DNA of 64,000 bases from Brienomyrus brachyistius. Taxonomy: Eukaryota; Chordata; Actinopteri; Osteoglossiformes; Mormyridae. Location of the stretch: positions 14,863,642-14,927,641 of the forward strand of contig NC_064548.1 of assembly GCF_023856365.1 (NCBI RefSeq). The letters run 5' to 3'. A program made the translations under genes and the position numbers. Below are positions 1 to 11,804 of the stretch, one piece after another. The notes under the pieces were generated by a model. The model had not been told where the DNA came from. It saw nothing but the letters and a program-made list of their open reading frames with translations, and did no database searches. Each line of letters opens with the position of its first letter. The first letter of the stretch is position 1.

Positions 1-660
1 CACCTCATGTCGGGTTATGACACAGTGCCATTTGTGTGCCTGTCATTTGTACACAACACTGTGCATCTTAAGTGCTCCAACGCATGCTGTGTACATCAAA
101 TTCTGTGGAATGAGATTATTATTGTTTTGTTTTTCGTTTGCTAACATGTAGAGTCCTATGGTACTACATTTACACATTTACTCAAAGACATTTTACATAC
201 TCACATTTATACATTGGCTAGACAACATACTCCACACACCATATACTGTAAAAGCAAAGTGTAGAAACAGGGACACGAAGATAAGACAAGAAAGACATAG
301 TGGTGCAAACATTATGTACAGCGGATGTAAACTGAATTTTAACCCCCAAAATGTGTCAAACCTCCACACTGACTTTTTACAGAACAATGCAGCCCGATGT
401 GACAGACTGGGTTTTTGCTGCTTTGGTCGTTGGGCGGAAGCTCACAGCCACGGTCAGCTCAGATAAGGTCTTCTGGAGTCATTGTGAAACCTCACATGAC
501 CTTTAATACCAAGCGCTAAGGCTGCTGATATTAGCACTTGCATTCTATTGACTACATTCTCCTGACCATAGTTTTGCCTTAAATTAACTATATTAATCAT
601 CTGAGCACCAACTCAAGAAGAAAACTTCAGTTCAGTGATACTGTTTCAGCAGATGCAAAA
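1..660 (+). promoter_or_regulatory. 5' flank of receptor-like gene R1, a duplicated upstream block
   Basis: This is non-coding sequence leading to the R1 start codon at 661. Large parts recur at about 12430-13163, where the same order leads to a broken copy of the R1 leader exon, and more weakly at about 22440-22740. The best conserved stretch is about 300-490 here and 12790-12990 there, differing at only a few positions. The repetition marks the left edge of a duplicated receptor block. I see no clear TATA box. Open frames inside it are not conserved between copies and are not taken as genes. Confidence 0.6.
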
Positions 661-3600
661 ATGCAGAGGAAAACACTGGGGTTTGCAATCGGTTTGCTCT
701 TGTGGAGTGTGCATGTACTAACTGAAGGTAAGGAGATTTGCAATTATGAAGGTAGATAGTTCAGACAAATCGCATTTAGGACTGGGATTAAAGTAGGAAT
801 TAATGTATGGCATATACAGTATTTATAAAAAAAAACAGCTTAGAAGGTAAAAGTGCCCAAAAATATGTAACAAATCCTTTTTAGATTCATTTAAATGAAT
901 TTCACCATATTGATAAAATGGTTTTATTCAGCCATTAAGCTTTACATTTAAGTAAATATAAATTATAAATAAATATACAAAATATACTTCCCAGTATAAA
1001 AAATGAATACTATTATCTTTCAGACTTTACAAGAATATCCCAAGAGATACAAAGGGTTTGAGTATCTAATTAAAAATTAAGCAGAATTAATATTGAATTT
1101 TTACGTGATTCCTTAACAAATATGTATTGTTTTTCTTAAATGTCAGAATTACACACTTTCATATAACATAATGTACTATGTTACTAGATAATACAAAACT
1201 GCATTTAAAGTTTTAAAAATGCCTTTTAAAACTACAGGATTGATGAACGATTGTCTGGAAGTTGGAAGCAGTGGCTTATTCCCATGCATAAACAGCTTAT
1301 CCCATGAGTCAGTGTTTGTGACTTGTATGGTGCAAAAGACTGACGGCAATAAGTGCATAGTCGCTTTGGACCTTAACACTTTCGAATATATCAGCACATG
1401 TGACCCCAGGATATCATTTAACAAAACGGGGTTCACAGTGTTCCTCAGCATCAGTGACATACAGCAGGCCGATGAAGGAAACTACTCCTGTCAATATAGT
1501 TACAGTGGTGGAACGAATATAACTGACTTTAACATCTGTGTATCAGGTACGTACTGCAACATTATTGAACATGCAGAGTCAACTGATTCCCTAAAAAGGG
1601 GTTTTAACCTGTGGAGAATAAATATAGCATATAAACTGGAATCAGCATGCCTCCTGTGTTAATATAGGATCAGTGAAGAATTATGGGTATTTCTGCAGTG
1701 GATTTTTGCTTGGTTTGTAGTTGGTTTTGATTTGTTTTTTGTACTTTCCCTCTAATCAGGAATGAAGACATTAATGTTAGTTATGTATAGCTATTTTCTT
1801 AGTGAACATTTTTACTATGGCACATTAAATTCACTAACATTTGCACTGTAGTGAGTGTGCGCTTCATCTTAATAAAGGAGGGGGGAAATATCCATCCATC
1901 CATCCATTTTCCAAACCGCTTATCCTATTGGGTCGCGGGAGGTCTGGAGCCTATCCCGGAAGCAATGGGCACGAGGCTGGGAACAACCCAGGATGGGGGG
2001 CCAGCCCATCGCAAGGCACACTCACACACCAGTCACTCACACATGCATTCCTACGGGCAATTTAGCAACTCCAATTAGCCTCAGCATGTTTTTGTGGGGG
2101 GAAACCGGAGTACCAGGAGGAAACCCCACGACGACATGGGGAGAACATGCAAACTCCACACACGTGACCCAGGTGGAGATTCGAACCCAGGTCCCAGAGG
2201 TGTGAGGCAACAGTGCTAACCACTGCACCACCATGCCGCCCCCGAGGGGGGAAATATAAAAAATAAAAAGCATACAATAATCTTGTTGCATAAGTGTGCA
2301 CACCCATAAATTAATACTTTGTTGAAGCACCTTTTGATTTAATTGCAGCATTCAGTCTTTTTAGGCAGCAGTCTATCAGAATCTTGACTTGGAATATTTG
2401 CAGACTCTTCCTTGCAAAACGCTCAAAATCTGTCAGATTGCGAAGGCATCTCTTGTGCACTGGCCTCTTCAGGTCCCCTCTCAGGCGTCCAATTGGATTT
2501 AGGTCTGGGCTCTGGCTGGACCAGTCCAAAGCTTTCATTTTCTTCTGGTGAAGCCATTCTTTTGTTGATTTGGATGCATGCTTGGGGATATTGTCGTGCT
2601 AAAATGCGAGATTCCTCTTCATCTTCAGCTTTCTAGCAGACACCTGAAGGTTTTGAGCCAAAATTAACTGGTATTTGGGACTGTTCATAATTCCCTCCAC
2701 CTTGACTAAAGTCCAGTTCCAGCTGAAAAATAACAACCCCAAAGCAAGATGCCTCCCCCACCACGCTTCACCGAGGGTGTGGTGTTCTTTTGGTGATGCG
2801 CAGTGCTATTTTTGCACCAGAAACACCTTTTGGAATTGTGGCCAAAAAATTCAACCTTGGTTTCATCAGACCACGACACATTTTCTCCACATGTTTTTGG
2901 GAGACCTGATGTATATATATATATTTTTTTTATTTAGCTGGGCCTGGATGTTTTTCTTTGTGAGAAAAGGTTTCTATCTTCCAACGCTGCCCCATAGTCC
3001 AGAGAAATGGAGAATCAGGGAGATTGTTGTCATGTCTAGTACACAATCTAGTACTTGACAGAAACTTCTGCAGCTCCTCCAGTGTTGCTGTAGGCCTCCT
3101 GGCAGCCTCCCTGACCAGTTTTCATCTTGTCTTTTCATCAGTTTCGGCGGGACGTCCAGTTCTCGGTAACATCACTGCTGTCCCATATTTTCTCCACTTC
3201 TTGACGACTGTCTTCATGGTGTTCCATGGTATATCTAATGCTCCCTTCTCCTGACTGATACCTTTCAACAATGAGATCCCTTTTGTTGCTTTGTAAGCTC
3301 TCTGAGAACCATGACTTTTGCTGTAGGACGCAACTGAGTGAATGTCAGGAACATCCTACTAGGACAGCTGAACTTTATTTGGGGTGAATCAGAGTCACTT
3401 TAATTGATGGCAGGTTTGTACCCAAAAAGACTGAATGCTGTAATTAAATCAAAAGGTGCTTCAACAAAGTATTAGTTTATAGGCGTGCAGACGTAGGCAG
3501 CCAGCTTCCATCCATTCATCCATTTTCCAAACCACTTATCCTACTGGGTTGCGGGGGGTCCGGAGCCTATCCCGGAAGCAATGGGCACGAGGCAGGGAAC

Positions 3601-4946
3601 AACCCAGGATGGGGGGCCAACCCATCGCAGGGCTCCAGCCAGCTTATTGTTCATTTTTTACTTTTTATATTTTCCCCCCAGGAGACAGGACAAGCAGGTA
3701 TAGAAAATGTATGGATGGATGGATGGATGGATGGAAGACAACAGGTATAGTGTGTGCTTTATACCTGTATGTGCCACTGGCATCCCATCCAAGCTGTACC
3801 CTTTTCTTATGCTCTGTGCTGCCTGGAATAGCCCCCCCCCCCCCCCCCCCCAAGATAGTTGGCATTTGGATTGGTGGAGTTAAATCTTTTATTAATTTGT
3901 GTATTTGGTTGACTGCAGAAAGCTGGCAGAAAAAAACGAAGGAAGCAGATGGTCGTGATCGTCTCCATCTTGTGATGTTTATGAGCTCTGTAACATCTAT
4001 AGCCGCAGTGTGGGTTATTTTCCTAATCCTAAGGAGAAGACAGGAGATCCGAAGCAAGACAGAAAAGGTGAGAAAATCTTATCTATCACAAACTTAAACA
4101 TCCATCCATCCATCCATTTTCCAAACCGCTTATCCTATTGGGTCGCGGGGGGTCCGGAGCCTATCCCGGAAGCAATGGGCACGAGGCAGGGAACAACCCA
4201 GGATGGGGGGCCAGCCCATCGCAGGGCACACTCACACACCATTCACTCACACATGCACACCTATGGGCAATTTAGCGACTCCAATTAGCCTCAGCATGTT
4301 TTTGGACTGTGGGGGGAAACCGGAGTACCCGGAGGAAACCCCACGATGACATGGGGAGAACATGCAAACTCCACACACATGTGACCCAGGTGGAGACTCG
4401 AACCCGGGTCCCAGAGGTGTGAGGCAACAGTGCTAACCACTGCACCACCATGCCGCCCCCAAACTTAAACATAATGCTTCAAAATAAAAGTGCCTTCTAA
4501 TCTGAATCGCATGGAAAATCTATGGTGAGGCTAGTAACCAGTAGAGGGGATAAAGGCTTTCTTACACCAGCAAGCTGCAGTAAGAAGCATTTAGAAGCGG
4601 TTATCATTGCCAAAGCTGTGCATTGTAGTTATAGTTCATGGGTGCCAATGATTTTACTCAGAACTGTTTTTAATTCCTAAACAAAATATACGAAGCATTA
4701 CAATTTTATTTCTCTGTTATTTTTTTTCCTTGCACACATCTCTGTGCCTGTGATTGGGAGACTCCCATTTCAAACCCTGCCCTTGCCAGTATAGTCAATA
4801 ACGTTTTACATTAACTCCACCTTCATAATGCATTCATTAAGTATTCATAAAATATTAAATATTAAGTATTCATATAAATATCATGTATGTATACCTTAAG
4901 ATCCTAACATCCCTTAACAGCTGTAATATACATTAATAACAAACAT

Positions 4947-4996
<50 letters not shown>

Positions 4997-6347
4997 CATT
5001 ATAATTTATATTATAAGTATAAAAACATAAGAAATTTACAAACAATTAAGAGGAGGCCATTCAGCCCATCAAGCTCGTTTGGGGAGAACTTAACTAATAG
5101 CATAAAGTTCTTAAAATCTTATCTAGCTCTGATTTAAAGGAACCCAGGGTTTTAGCTTGCACTACACTAGCAGGAAGGATATTCAATACTCTAACTACAC
5201 GCTGTGTAAATAAGTGTTTTCTCAAATTCAGTTTAAAATGTTCTCCCGCTAATTTACACCTATGGCCATGAGTTCTAGTATTTAAACTATATAATCATGT
5301 AATGTTTGCTATTAATGTATATTAAAGCTGTTACGGGATGTTAGGATGTTAGGTGTACTTGCATGCTGCTTATGAACGTCCTATGAATGCATAATGAATG
5401 CGTTATGAAGGTGCACTTAATATAAACCGTTACCGAATAGTCAGCTCGGTGCATGTATGTCTGAAATGAAAGCAAGGTGCAAAATGAAGCTTCCATATAC
5501 CTGTACTCATGTGTCTATATTAAAATAGGCAAACAAAACACCTTTTCATTTAAATGATACTAGTACAGTAAAACCTCGGACGAGGTTACGTTCCAGAATT
5601 GAGGAGGTTCGCGGATTTTGGTAAAAATTGTAATATGTGCTTATTTCTACAGTTTAAACCCTAAATATGCTCCCAAACACTTAAATTTCATGTAAAAAGT
5701 TAACTTAATACATTACCTTAAAAAACAAATGTTTGATGAAAAAATAGAATACAGTATCGCCGAACGGATATTTGTCACACTAGCACATTTACAGTACAGT
5801 ATACTAATGTTACCCCTACTAATTCATTTAACACGGCATTGGCTGCCGTTTTCTTTTGCATTCACAGTAAAGTAAAATGAGTAAACGAGCGGGACTGTAC
5901 ACTTATTTAATAAATTATTTAATAAATTATTAAAATACGTAAAGAAAACATGTACTGTACGTACAGGGTACAGGTATTCAATCAATTAAAAATTGCGGAA
6001 AGACGTACAAAAATAAGTTGTAAAAATACTATGTGTGCGCTAACCACGAAAAAGAGAGAGAGAACTAAAATACAGAAACATTAAAAATATTTTTTTTAAA
6101 AACAGTTCGGTTCCGATTACATTTTCGAGTATCTGAATTCGCGAACGCACGATGGCTTACTGTATAACTGAGAAGCCTGTCCTTTTCCATTTCAGTTTAG
6201 TTAAAAATGCTACATGCAAATACATTTTATTTTGTGTGAGTGCATGTTTTGATCTAAAAGGCAGCCTTTTATGTAGTGCTAAAATACAATGTGTTATTTG
6301 TTTCTGCTTATTTATTGCAGGAATTGAAGAATACTGAACTTGAATAA
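661..6347 (+). CDS. R1: CD200 receptor-like membrane protein with a single V domain
   Basis: Exons 661-727, 1238-1546, 3919-4067 and 6321-6347 join in phases 1, 1 and 0 to 183 residues. Residues 1-22 are a hydrophobic leader (starts MQRKTLGF). Residues 23-125 form an Ig V domain with the Cys39-Cys107 pair, the DEGNYSC F-strand motif and an extra Cys62/Cys77 pair, which aligns with the CD200 receptor-like V domains of R2 and R3. Cys52 stands where the core Trp of Ig domains should be. About residues 141-163 span the membrane, followed by Arg-Arg-Arg and a short tail ending ELKNTELE. There is no C domain and no tyrosine in the tail. The family binds CD200 on neighbouring cells and dampens myeloid cells; whether this protein does so is inference. 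The third intron carries a SINE at 4102. The stop overlaps an AATAAA. A V-only receptor of another IgSF family is possible but less likely. Confidence 0.7.
1892..2243 (-). mobile_element. tRNA-derived SINE with (ATCC)n end, full copy
   Basis: Read on the minus strand it starts with a GGCGGCATGGTGGTGCAG head. Box A-like (TGGTGCAGTGG) and box B-like (GGTTCGAATCT) pol III signals follow, and it ends in a (GGAT)n tail. Perfect 14-bp target duplications, GAGGGGGGAAATAT, lie at 1878-1891 and 2244-2257, showing LINE-type insertion. Other copies lie at 3508, 4102, 9338, 26282, 37473, 45759 and 59946. Confidence 0.85.
2262..3492 (-). mobile_element. Tc1/mariner-like transposon, decayed
   Basis: Inverted ends are readable at about 2290-2365 and 3425-3490; AACAAAGTATTA on the right mirrors TAATACTTTGTT on the left. 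Between them, minus-strand reading gives decayed transposase pieces, including WSSQSPDLNPI and the end KSKGASTKY at 2311-2538, typical of the C-terminal part of Tc1 transposases. Frames are interrupted, so no active enzyme is encoded. It lies in the second intron of R1. Confidence 0.8.
3508..3635 (-). mobile_element. SINE copy, 5'-truncated
   Basis: Same family as 1892-2243, but only the tail-proximal part remains. A 10-bp duplication CAGCCAGCTT flanks it (3498-3507 and 3636-3645), so it was truncated at insertion, as expected for target-primed reverse transcription. Confidence 0.8.
4102..4460 (-). mobile_element. SINE copy, full length
   Basis: Full copy of the tRNA-derived SINE in the third intron of R1. 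Target duplications AAACTTAAACAT lie at 4090-4101 and 4461-4472 and match exactly, suggesting a fairly recent insertion. It starts 34 bp after the R1 transmembrane exon donor. Confidence 0.85.
4796..5441. mobile_element. DNA-transposon-like element with long inverted arms and a nested older repeat
   Basis: The left arm (about 4796-4945) and right arm (about 5285-5441) are inverted copies: for example CCTTCATAATGCATTCATTA on the left mirrors TAATGAATGCGTTATGAAGG on the right. Between them are a (TAA)n microsatellite (about 4951-4996) and a separate repeat at about 5030-5280 containing GAGGAGGCCATTCAGCCCAT. No protein is encoded. The superfamily is not assigned. Confidence 0.6.
5572..6163. mobile_element. 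Possible pogo/Tigger-like non-autonomous element
   Basis: The left end reads TACAGTAAAACCTCGG and the right end closes with GGCTTACTGTA, giving short inverted ends bounded by TA. The interior is AT-rich with no open frame. It lies in the last intron of R1. Assignment rests only on the ends. Confidence 0.4.
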
Positions 6348-6717
6348 ACATTTGAAGCAATACAAAGACAATCTTTTGACACTGATTGTTAGTCTTCTTG
6401 TGGCATGAGCAGCGGTGTCTGCTCTCTCTGTCTTCCCTTCCACGACGCACTTTGTGGCTAACATTGCAAAGTGGTAGCACGTATTCAGCCCATTACGCAA
6501 CATAGGCAACACAGCCCACCATGGTGCCATCTTCTAAGGCAGTGCGGACTTCATAAGCCAGTTTCATTTTGTTTTGGAAGGCATGTGTGAAACTTGTCCA
6601 GGGGCGGGAGGTGTGGCATCGAATACTATGTTGGGGTGTTTGTCTGCATTAGTTGTTTGTATTGTGTCACCACTGCTGAAAGAGGGTTAGCTGCATTCCA
6701 TTTTCTTCTCTAGTTTC

Positions 6718-6893
6718 TGTCAGAGTTCGAGGTGGACGAATAAGGCGAAAGGGCAGGCGGGCAGGAAGGATCAGGCAGGAAGGCGGAATACGGAACAAAA
6801 CGGGGATTTAATGGAGGGTTACGGGAATCAGGAAACATCGAAGACACTAACATCAATGACAGACACTGAACTCTGGTAAGACATGGACTCAAA
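6718..6893 (-). mobile_element. LTR fragment, minus orientation
   Basis: The minus strand resembles the short LTR seen whole at 13679-13954, with the same words in the same order. Only part of the element is present and no internal coding region adjoins it. Confidence 0.5.
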
Positions 6894-6899
6894 TAGACA

Positions 6900-7970
6900 G
6901 GACTGGTTGAAAATAACTAGACACAGCTGGGCAGGGACGGATTATGGGTTGTGTGGGCCCCTGGGCAAAACGTTCGCGAGGGCCCATGGAGCAATAAAAT
7001 CATCAGTTCATTGCAAATTATTTTGAATAAAAATAGGATAAAAATTTTGAAGTGTATTTCATATTGTTATGTTTTTGCCTCTTTATTCAAATGGCAATGC
7101 AATCGTGCCCCCAGTAATTACATTACATGTCACCAAACTCTTTTTACACCAAAATTTAACTGAAAATCCAATCTATCTGTCCTCTCATCAAGGCGGGTCT
7201 TCGTTATCCACCTTGTTATCCATTGTTGTAAGCTACGATGGAATGCATTCACTTTACTGTACTTATTGAATTGCCAATTGCACAATGAAATTGCACATTG
7301 AATTACCAATTGCAAAATGAATTGTCATTTGAAATCTGGTGCCAAATATCAGCATAGTTATTAGGAAGTTACTTTTACTCTTGTGGCTATTAAGTGTTTA
7401 TGGGAGAGGTTAGTGATCTGTTTTCTTTATTGCTTTGGCCGAGCTTACCAAGCTTACCCAAAGAGACATGGCATGTTTGTTTGTCCTCATGTGTGTCTGG
7501 ACATGCCTGTAAACAGGGCTGCTCATTGCTGCTCCTGCAGATCTACCACCCTGCAGAACTTAGGTGCAGCCCTAGTTTAACACGTCTGATCCAGATAAAC
7601 AAGTCTTTCAGTGGCATCTCAGTATTAGAGCCAGCTACTGTATGTAACATAAAACACATCCTGCTTTTCCTATGTGTTAATGCGCATATCGAATGCGCAC
7701 ATCCTATTATTTTGTCTACCTGTAGGGTGCCAATGAACCACTTATGCAACTGGTGCAAAGTGCCAGCGTAGAACCCAATTATATCCTCATAACACCGTCG
7801 ATTTTGTAGGCCTGATGATGCTGAATTGCATTCATACAACTAACCAAAACAAATAACTGCTGAATTTATGCATACACTGAATTGGTATGGTAAAAAAATA
7901 ATAATTCAAAAGCATAAAAACTATAAAAACAGCACTGTCACCAGATCTAGAAGGGCATGCAGGCAGCGTA
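6900..7970. other. Intergenic, no recognised gene
   Basis: Downstream flank of R1. Open frames here are short and show no domain or splice logic. A stretch near 7280-7330 repeats the word TTGCA/ATTGC loosely. Nothing else is identified. Confidence 0.5.
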
Positions 7971-7974
7971 TTGC

Positions 7975-8700
7975 TGACAGTGTAAATGTATATAGGTGGA
8001 GTGTATATCTGATAGGATAAATGTATCTAGGTGGAACATATTACTGGTAGCGTAAATGTATTGTATATAGGTGGAGCGTATCTCCGATAGGGTAAATGTA
8101 TATCGGTGGAGCATATTACTGGCAGCGTAAATGTATTGTATATAGGTGGAGCGTATCTCTGATAGGGTAAATGTATATAGGTGGAACATATTACTGGTAG
8201 CGTAAATGTACTGTATATAGGTGGAGCGTATCTCCGATAGGGTAAATGTATATCGGTGGAGCATATTACTGGTAGCGTAAATGTATTGTATATAGGTGGA
8301 GCGTATCTCTGATAGGGTAAATGTATATAGGTGGAACATATGTCTGACAGGGTAAATGTATAAAGGTGGAGCATATATCTGATAGGATAAATGTATCTAG
8401 GTGGAGCATATTACTGGCAGCGTAAATGTACTGTATATAGGTGGAGCGTATCTCTGATAGGGTAAATGTATATAGGTGGAACATATTACTGGTAGCGTAA
8501 ATGTACTGTATATAGGTGGAGCGTATCTCCGATAGGGTAAATGTATATCGGTGGAGCATATTACTGGCAGCGTAAATGTACTGTATATAGGTGGAGCATA
8601 TATCTGATAGGATAAATGTATCTAGGTGGAGCATATTACTGGCAGCGTAAATGTACTGTATATAGGTGGAGCGTATCTCTGACATGGTACTGTAAATGTA
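7975..8700. repeat. Minisatellite, about 35-40 bp units
   Basis: About twenty units share GTAAATGTA, then TATAGGTGGA, then CATATTACTGG or CGTATCTCTGATAG, often alternating to give a higher-order period near 70 bp. Some units carry an extra TTGTA or CTGTA. The long minus-strand frames through it come from the repeat and are not genes. Confidence 0.9.
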
Positions 8701-9337
8701 TTTATCTGGAGTCTGATTGTCATTAATAAAATTGTCTTCATATACAAACTTGTTTTTATGGTTTTCTTAATTATTCTTTGTCTTTTTATTCATAATCACA
8801 ATCACAGAGAATACTTATTCATAATTCCCTTTCTATTATTCAGCATCAAATAAACTCATCACCAATCAGTATTACTTTATAAATCACACACATAGAGAGT
8901 GTGTGTGTGTGTGGGGGGGGGAGGGGTATTCCACAAAGCAGAATTTCTTGGTTAGCCATTTAACTTGATGGATTTTAGGTAGAATTATCTTCATTGACTT
9001 ACATTTAGCCCAGATCACCTTAAATCCGACAATTTTTTCGGCTAAGCAATAAATCCTGCTTCCTGGAACACCCCCACACATTAACAGTACCGCAACTCAG
9101 GGACGTCACTAGGATTGAAAGACAAGGGGGGCTTAGTGCCCAGGGTTGTAGGAAGGAATTAGCGCTTATTGAGGGCTGAAAAATTTTCACCAAACCTAAA
9201 CAGGCTTCTTTAATTTTATTATTAAAGTGTTAGAAGCTGTATGAGGGAGGTATCGGTAAGATGGCACCTCTCTGGGGGCGTCGGTAAGAACACCAGGGAA
9301 GGCAGATGCAGCTCCAAACTTTTTCAAGCCGGAGATC

Positions 9338-9541
9338 ATCCATCCATCCATTTTCCAACCCGCTTATCCTACTGGGTCGCGGTGGGTCTGGAGCCTATCC
9401 CGGAAGCAATGGGCACGAGGCAGGGAGCAGCCCAGGATGGGGGGCCAGCCCATCACAGGGCACACTCACACACCAGTCACTCACGCATGCACTCCTATGG
9501 GCAATTTAGCAAGTCCAATTAGCCTCAGCATGTTTTTGGAC
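9338..9541 (-). mobile_element. SINE copy, truncated
   Basis: Tail-proximal part of the same tRNA-derived SINE, starting with a short (CCAT)n run and stopping after the TTTTTGGACT segment. The tRNA-like head is missing. Confidence 0.75.
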
Positions 9542-10094
9542 TCCTAAATGTTCTGCAGGCTCTATAAAATACTGGGTCCCCTTAATCTGTAAGTACATGC
9601 ATGTCCCGTCAACCCCCCTGAACGCTGCAGTATTTATAGCGTAGGTTCATAATTGTGGAATATTATTGTTCTTCAAGAGAAAATGAGAAAATGCAAAAAT
9701 TGGGCATTGAATACAGCGAGCAGCCTATCTTGTATGTGACCCAGCTTGGTGCCCTAGGCTGAAAGTCCCAACATGGGTTAGACATGGATGAAGGGTTAGA
9801 AGATCGATTGATGATGATTATGATGCTGATGATGATGGATGACAGGTGTACAGTTTCAACAAGAACTACATTTACATCTATATATATATATGTAGTTGCA
9901 TAGTTGTTGTTATTTGTCGCAATTGTGATAAAATGAATGTGTCTAAAACATTACCCCGCATGGTCCAAATACATGCTCAGGTGAATTGCTGTTGCCATGA
10001 TGCCCATGGGTGTGAATGGCGTGAAGCTGTATGTTGTCTTACTAACATGATGTAATACTTTTCCACTTACAAAGTATGTAATTCCTCCTCTCAG

Positions 10095-11804
10095 GAAAGA
10101 GCTCTAAAGTCACGCAGGATACTAACCTCACTGCATACTCACAAAATCCAGTTTCCACAATGCAAGATGGTAACTAATGTTTTTTTTATAACATCAACGT
10201 TTCTTGAGTGTCGATGTTATATTTACAGTTGAGCTCCATTTGCAGAAGGAATATGAGGAGGTGGTCCACATACCCACCGTTTTCGTAGAGTATTAATAGG
10301 ATAAAGTTAGTTGTTTTTGCATCTACGTGGGTGTTTTGCAGAGATAAGATGAAATGTGAGTCTGACAGATAAGAGATTTATCCATACCTGTGAAGGTTTC
10401 AATGTGGCATTATTGCCAATAAATGGGAAGTGTAGTGTTTTCATCTTAATTTACACGTTCAGGGTCAACATGGTGTAATAAGTCCATTGAAATATGTTAA
10501 CTGTATATTTTTATGTATTATTTTATTACTTGATTGCATATTACATTAAACATTACAGGATGTCAAAACTATATTATCTTAATCAGGTATCTCTGCTACT
10601 TTCTGTTATCACCCAGCATTTACAGAATACAGAAGTGAGTACTTTGGCTTAAATAGCAGCGTTACTCTGAACTGCTCCAATAAGACATTGGCTTCGATTC
10701 TCTTCATTACCTGGACGATAGACATTGACGGAAAGCAGTGTCAAATGGCTCATAGTGATAACGATTCTAAACATGATACATGTAAAGATGGAAAGATCCT
10801 GCGCAACAACACAAATGGAGAAACATACCTGTACATTCCTCACTTTACAAAACGAGATGAAGGACGGTATCAGTGTGAGACTGTGTTCAACGGTGGATCC
10901 AGTAAAGTAGTAATAAATGTATCTGCCAAAGGTAAGAAAATATATACATTTATGCATCAAAGTAACTATGGGGTAGCAATCCTTGTTTTTTTTTTTTATC
11001 AATTTGATTAATCAAATGTCATATTTGAATATATGTTCATAATCGTGATAATGGGTATTTCTGCAGTCCCTCTACAGATTTCCACCAGACTGGACCTTGA
11101 CCACAGAGAAGCTGTGTGTTCAGCTGCAGGGGTTAAATCAAACGTCTCCATCTCATGGAGAACTGCGTGGGACACCACTGTAACCAGCAGCTCTGTACCC
11201 AACCCAGATGGCTCCTACACCACGGAGAGCCGACTCAAACTGCCCGACCATGTGCATGGTACCGAGCTGCACTGCATAGTGACACACCCCAGCTGGACAG
11301 AGAATTACACAGAGACACTTCAACTCCCTAGTATGTGTTACATTTATAGAAATGTGGACTTAGTTAGTGGACTTAGTGGACTCATCAAACACTTCATTAT
11401 TTTAATGGGGGCCTGGCTGTCTTTTAATGCTTACAGATGCTTTTCTTTTCCAGATCCATTAAAAGGCAGAACCATTGAAGCCTGGCAGTGGATAATTATA
11501 TTTCTGGATTTATGTTGCTTTTCAGTGGGTATTATTATTGGACTTTATATTATATGGGAACATCTCAGCAAGATCAGGTATGAAAGTCTATCAAATTTTG
11601 TTATGAGCATCAAAAAGCAATAGCTTACCTCAATCTGATGATTATGTTTGGAGAAAAAGAGGACCAGGTGCTATTGTGCTTTAACTGCATTATCTCTGTA
11701 CCAGCAGAAGCTGCTGCAACTCCAGGACATCAGCTACCCCCCCCACCCACCCCACTCCGTCAGACCCCAAAACGTTGGTAAAGGTGTGTAAAGGCCGGCA
11801 GTAG
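10095..11804 (+). CDS. cd200r1: R2: CD200 receptor-like protein with V and C domains, leader exon not found
   Basis: Exons 10095-10169 (stalk), 10626-10931 (V), 11067-11330 (C), 11454-11577 (transmembrane) and 11705-11804 (tail) join in phases 1, 1, 1 and 2. The V exon has the Cys of LNCSN, the core Trp in FITW, the extra pair in KQC and DTC, and DEGRYQC. The C exon has REAVCS, ISWR and LHCIV, matching the CD200R plan of a V then a C domain. The transmembrane exon reads WQWIIIFLDLCC onward and ends LSKIR. The tail is Pro- and Ser-rich (for example TPPTHPTPSD) and lacks tyrosine, so the signalling motif known from mammalian CD200R1 is absent. No leader like that of R3 is seen between 6350 and 10095. 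The first exon could join the R1 exons in phase. Polyadenylation signals lie at about 11949 and 12067. The symbol marks the family, not proven orthology. Confidence 0.75.

Noticed and set aside
1841..2205. Overlapping frames at 1841-2205 and similar ones at 4010, 9241, 26204 and 59672
   Set aside because: They are translations of the SINE and repeat the same peptide in every copy.
7947..8685. Long minus-strand frames rich in Tyr, Thr and Ile
   Set aside because: They run through the 35-40 bp minisatellite and repeat its translation; no start context, domain or splice site.
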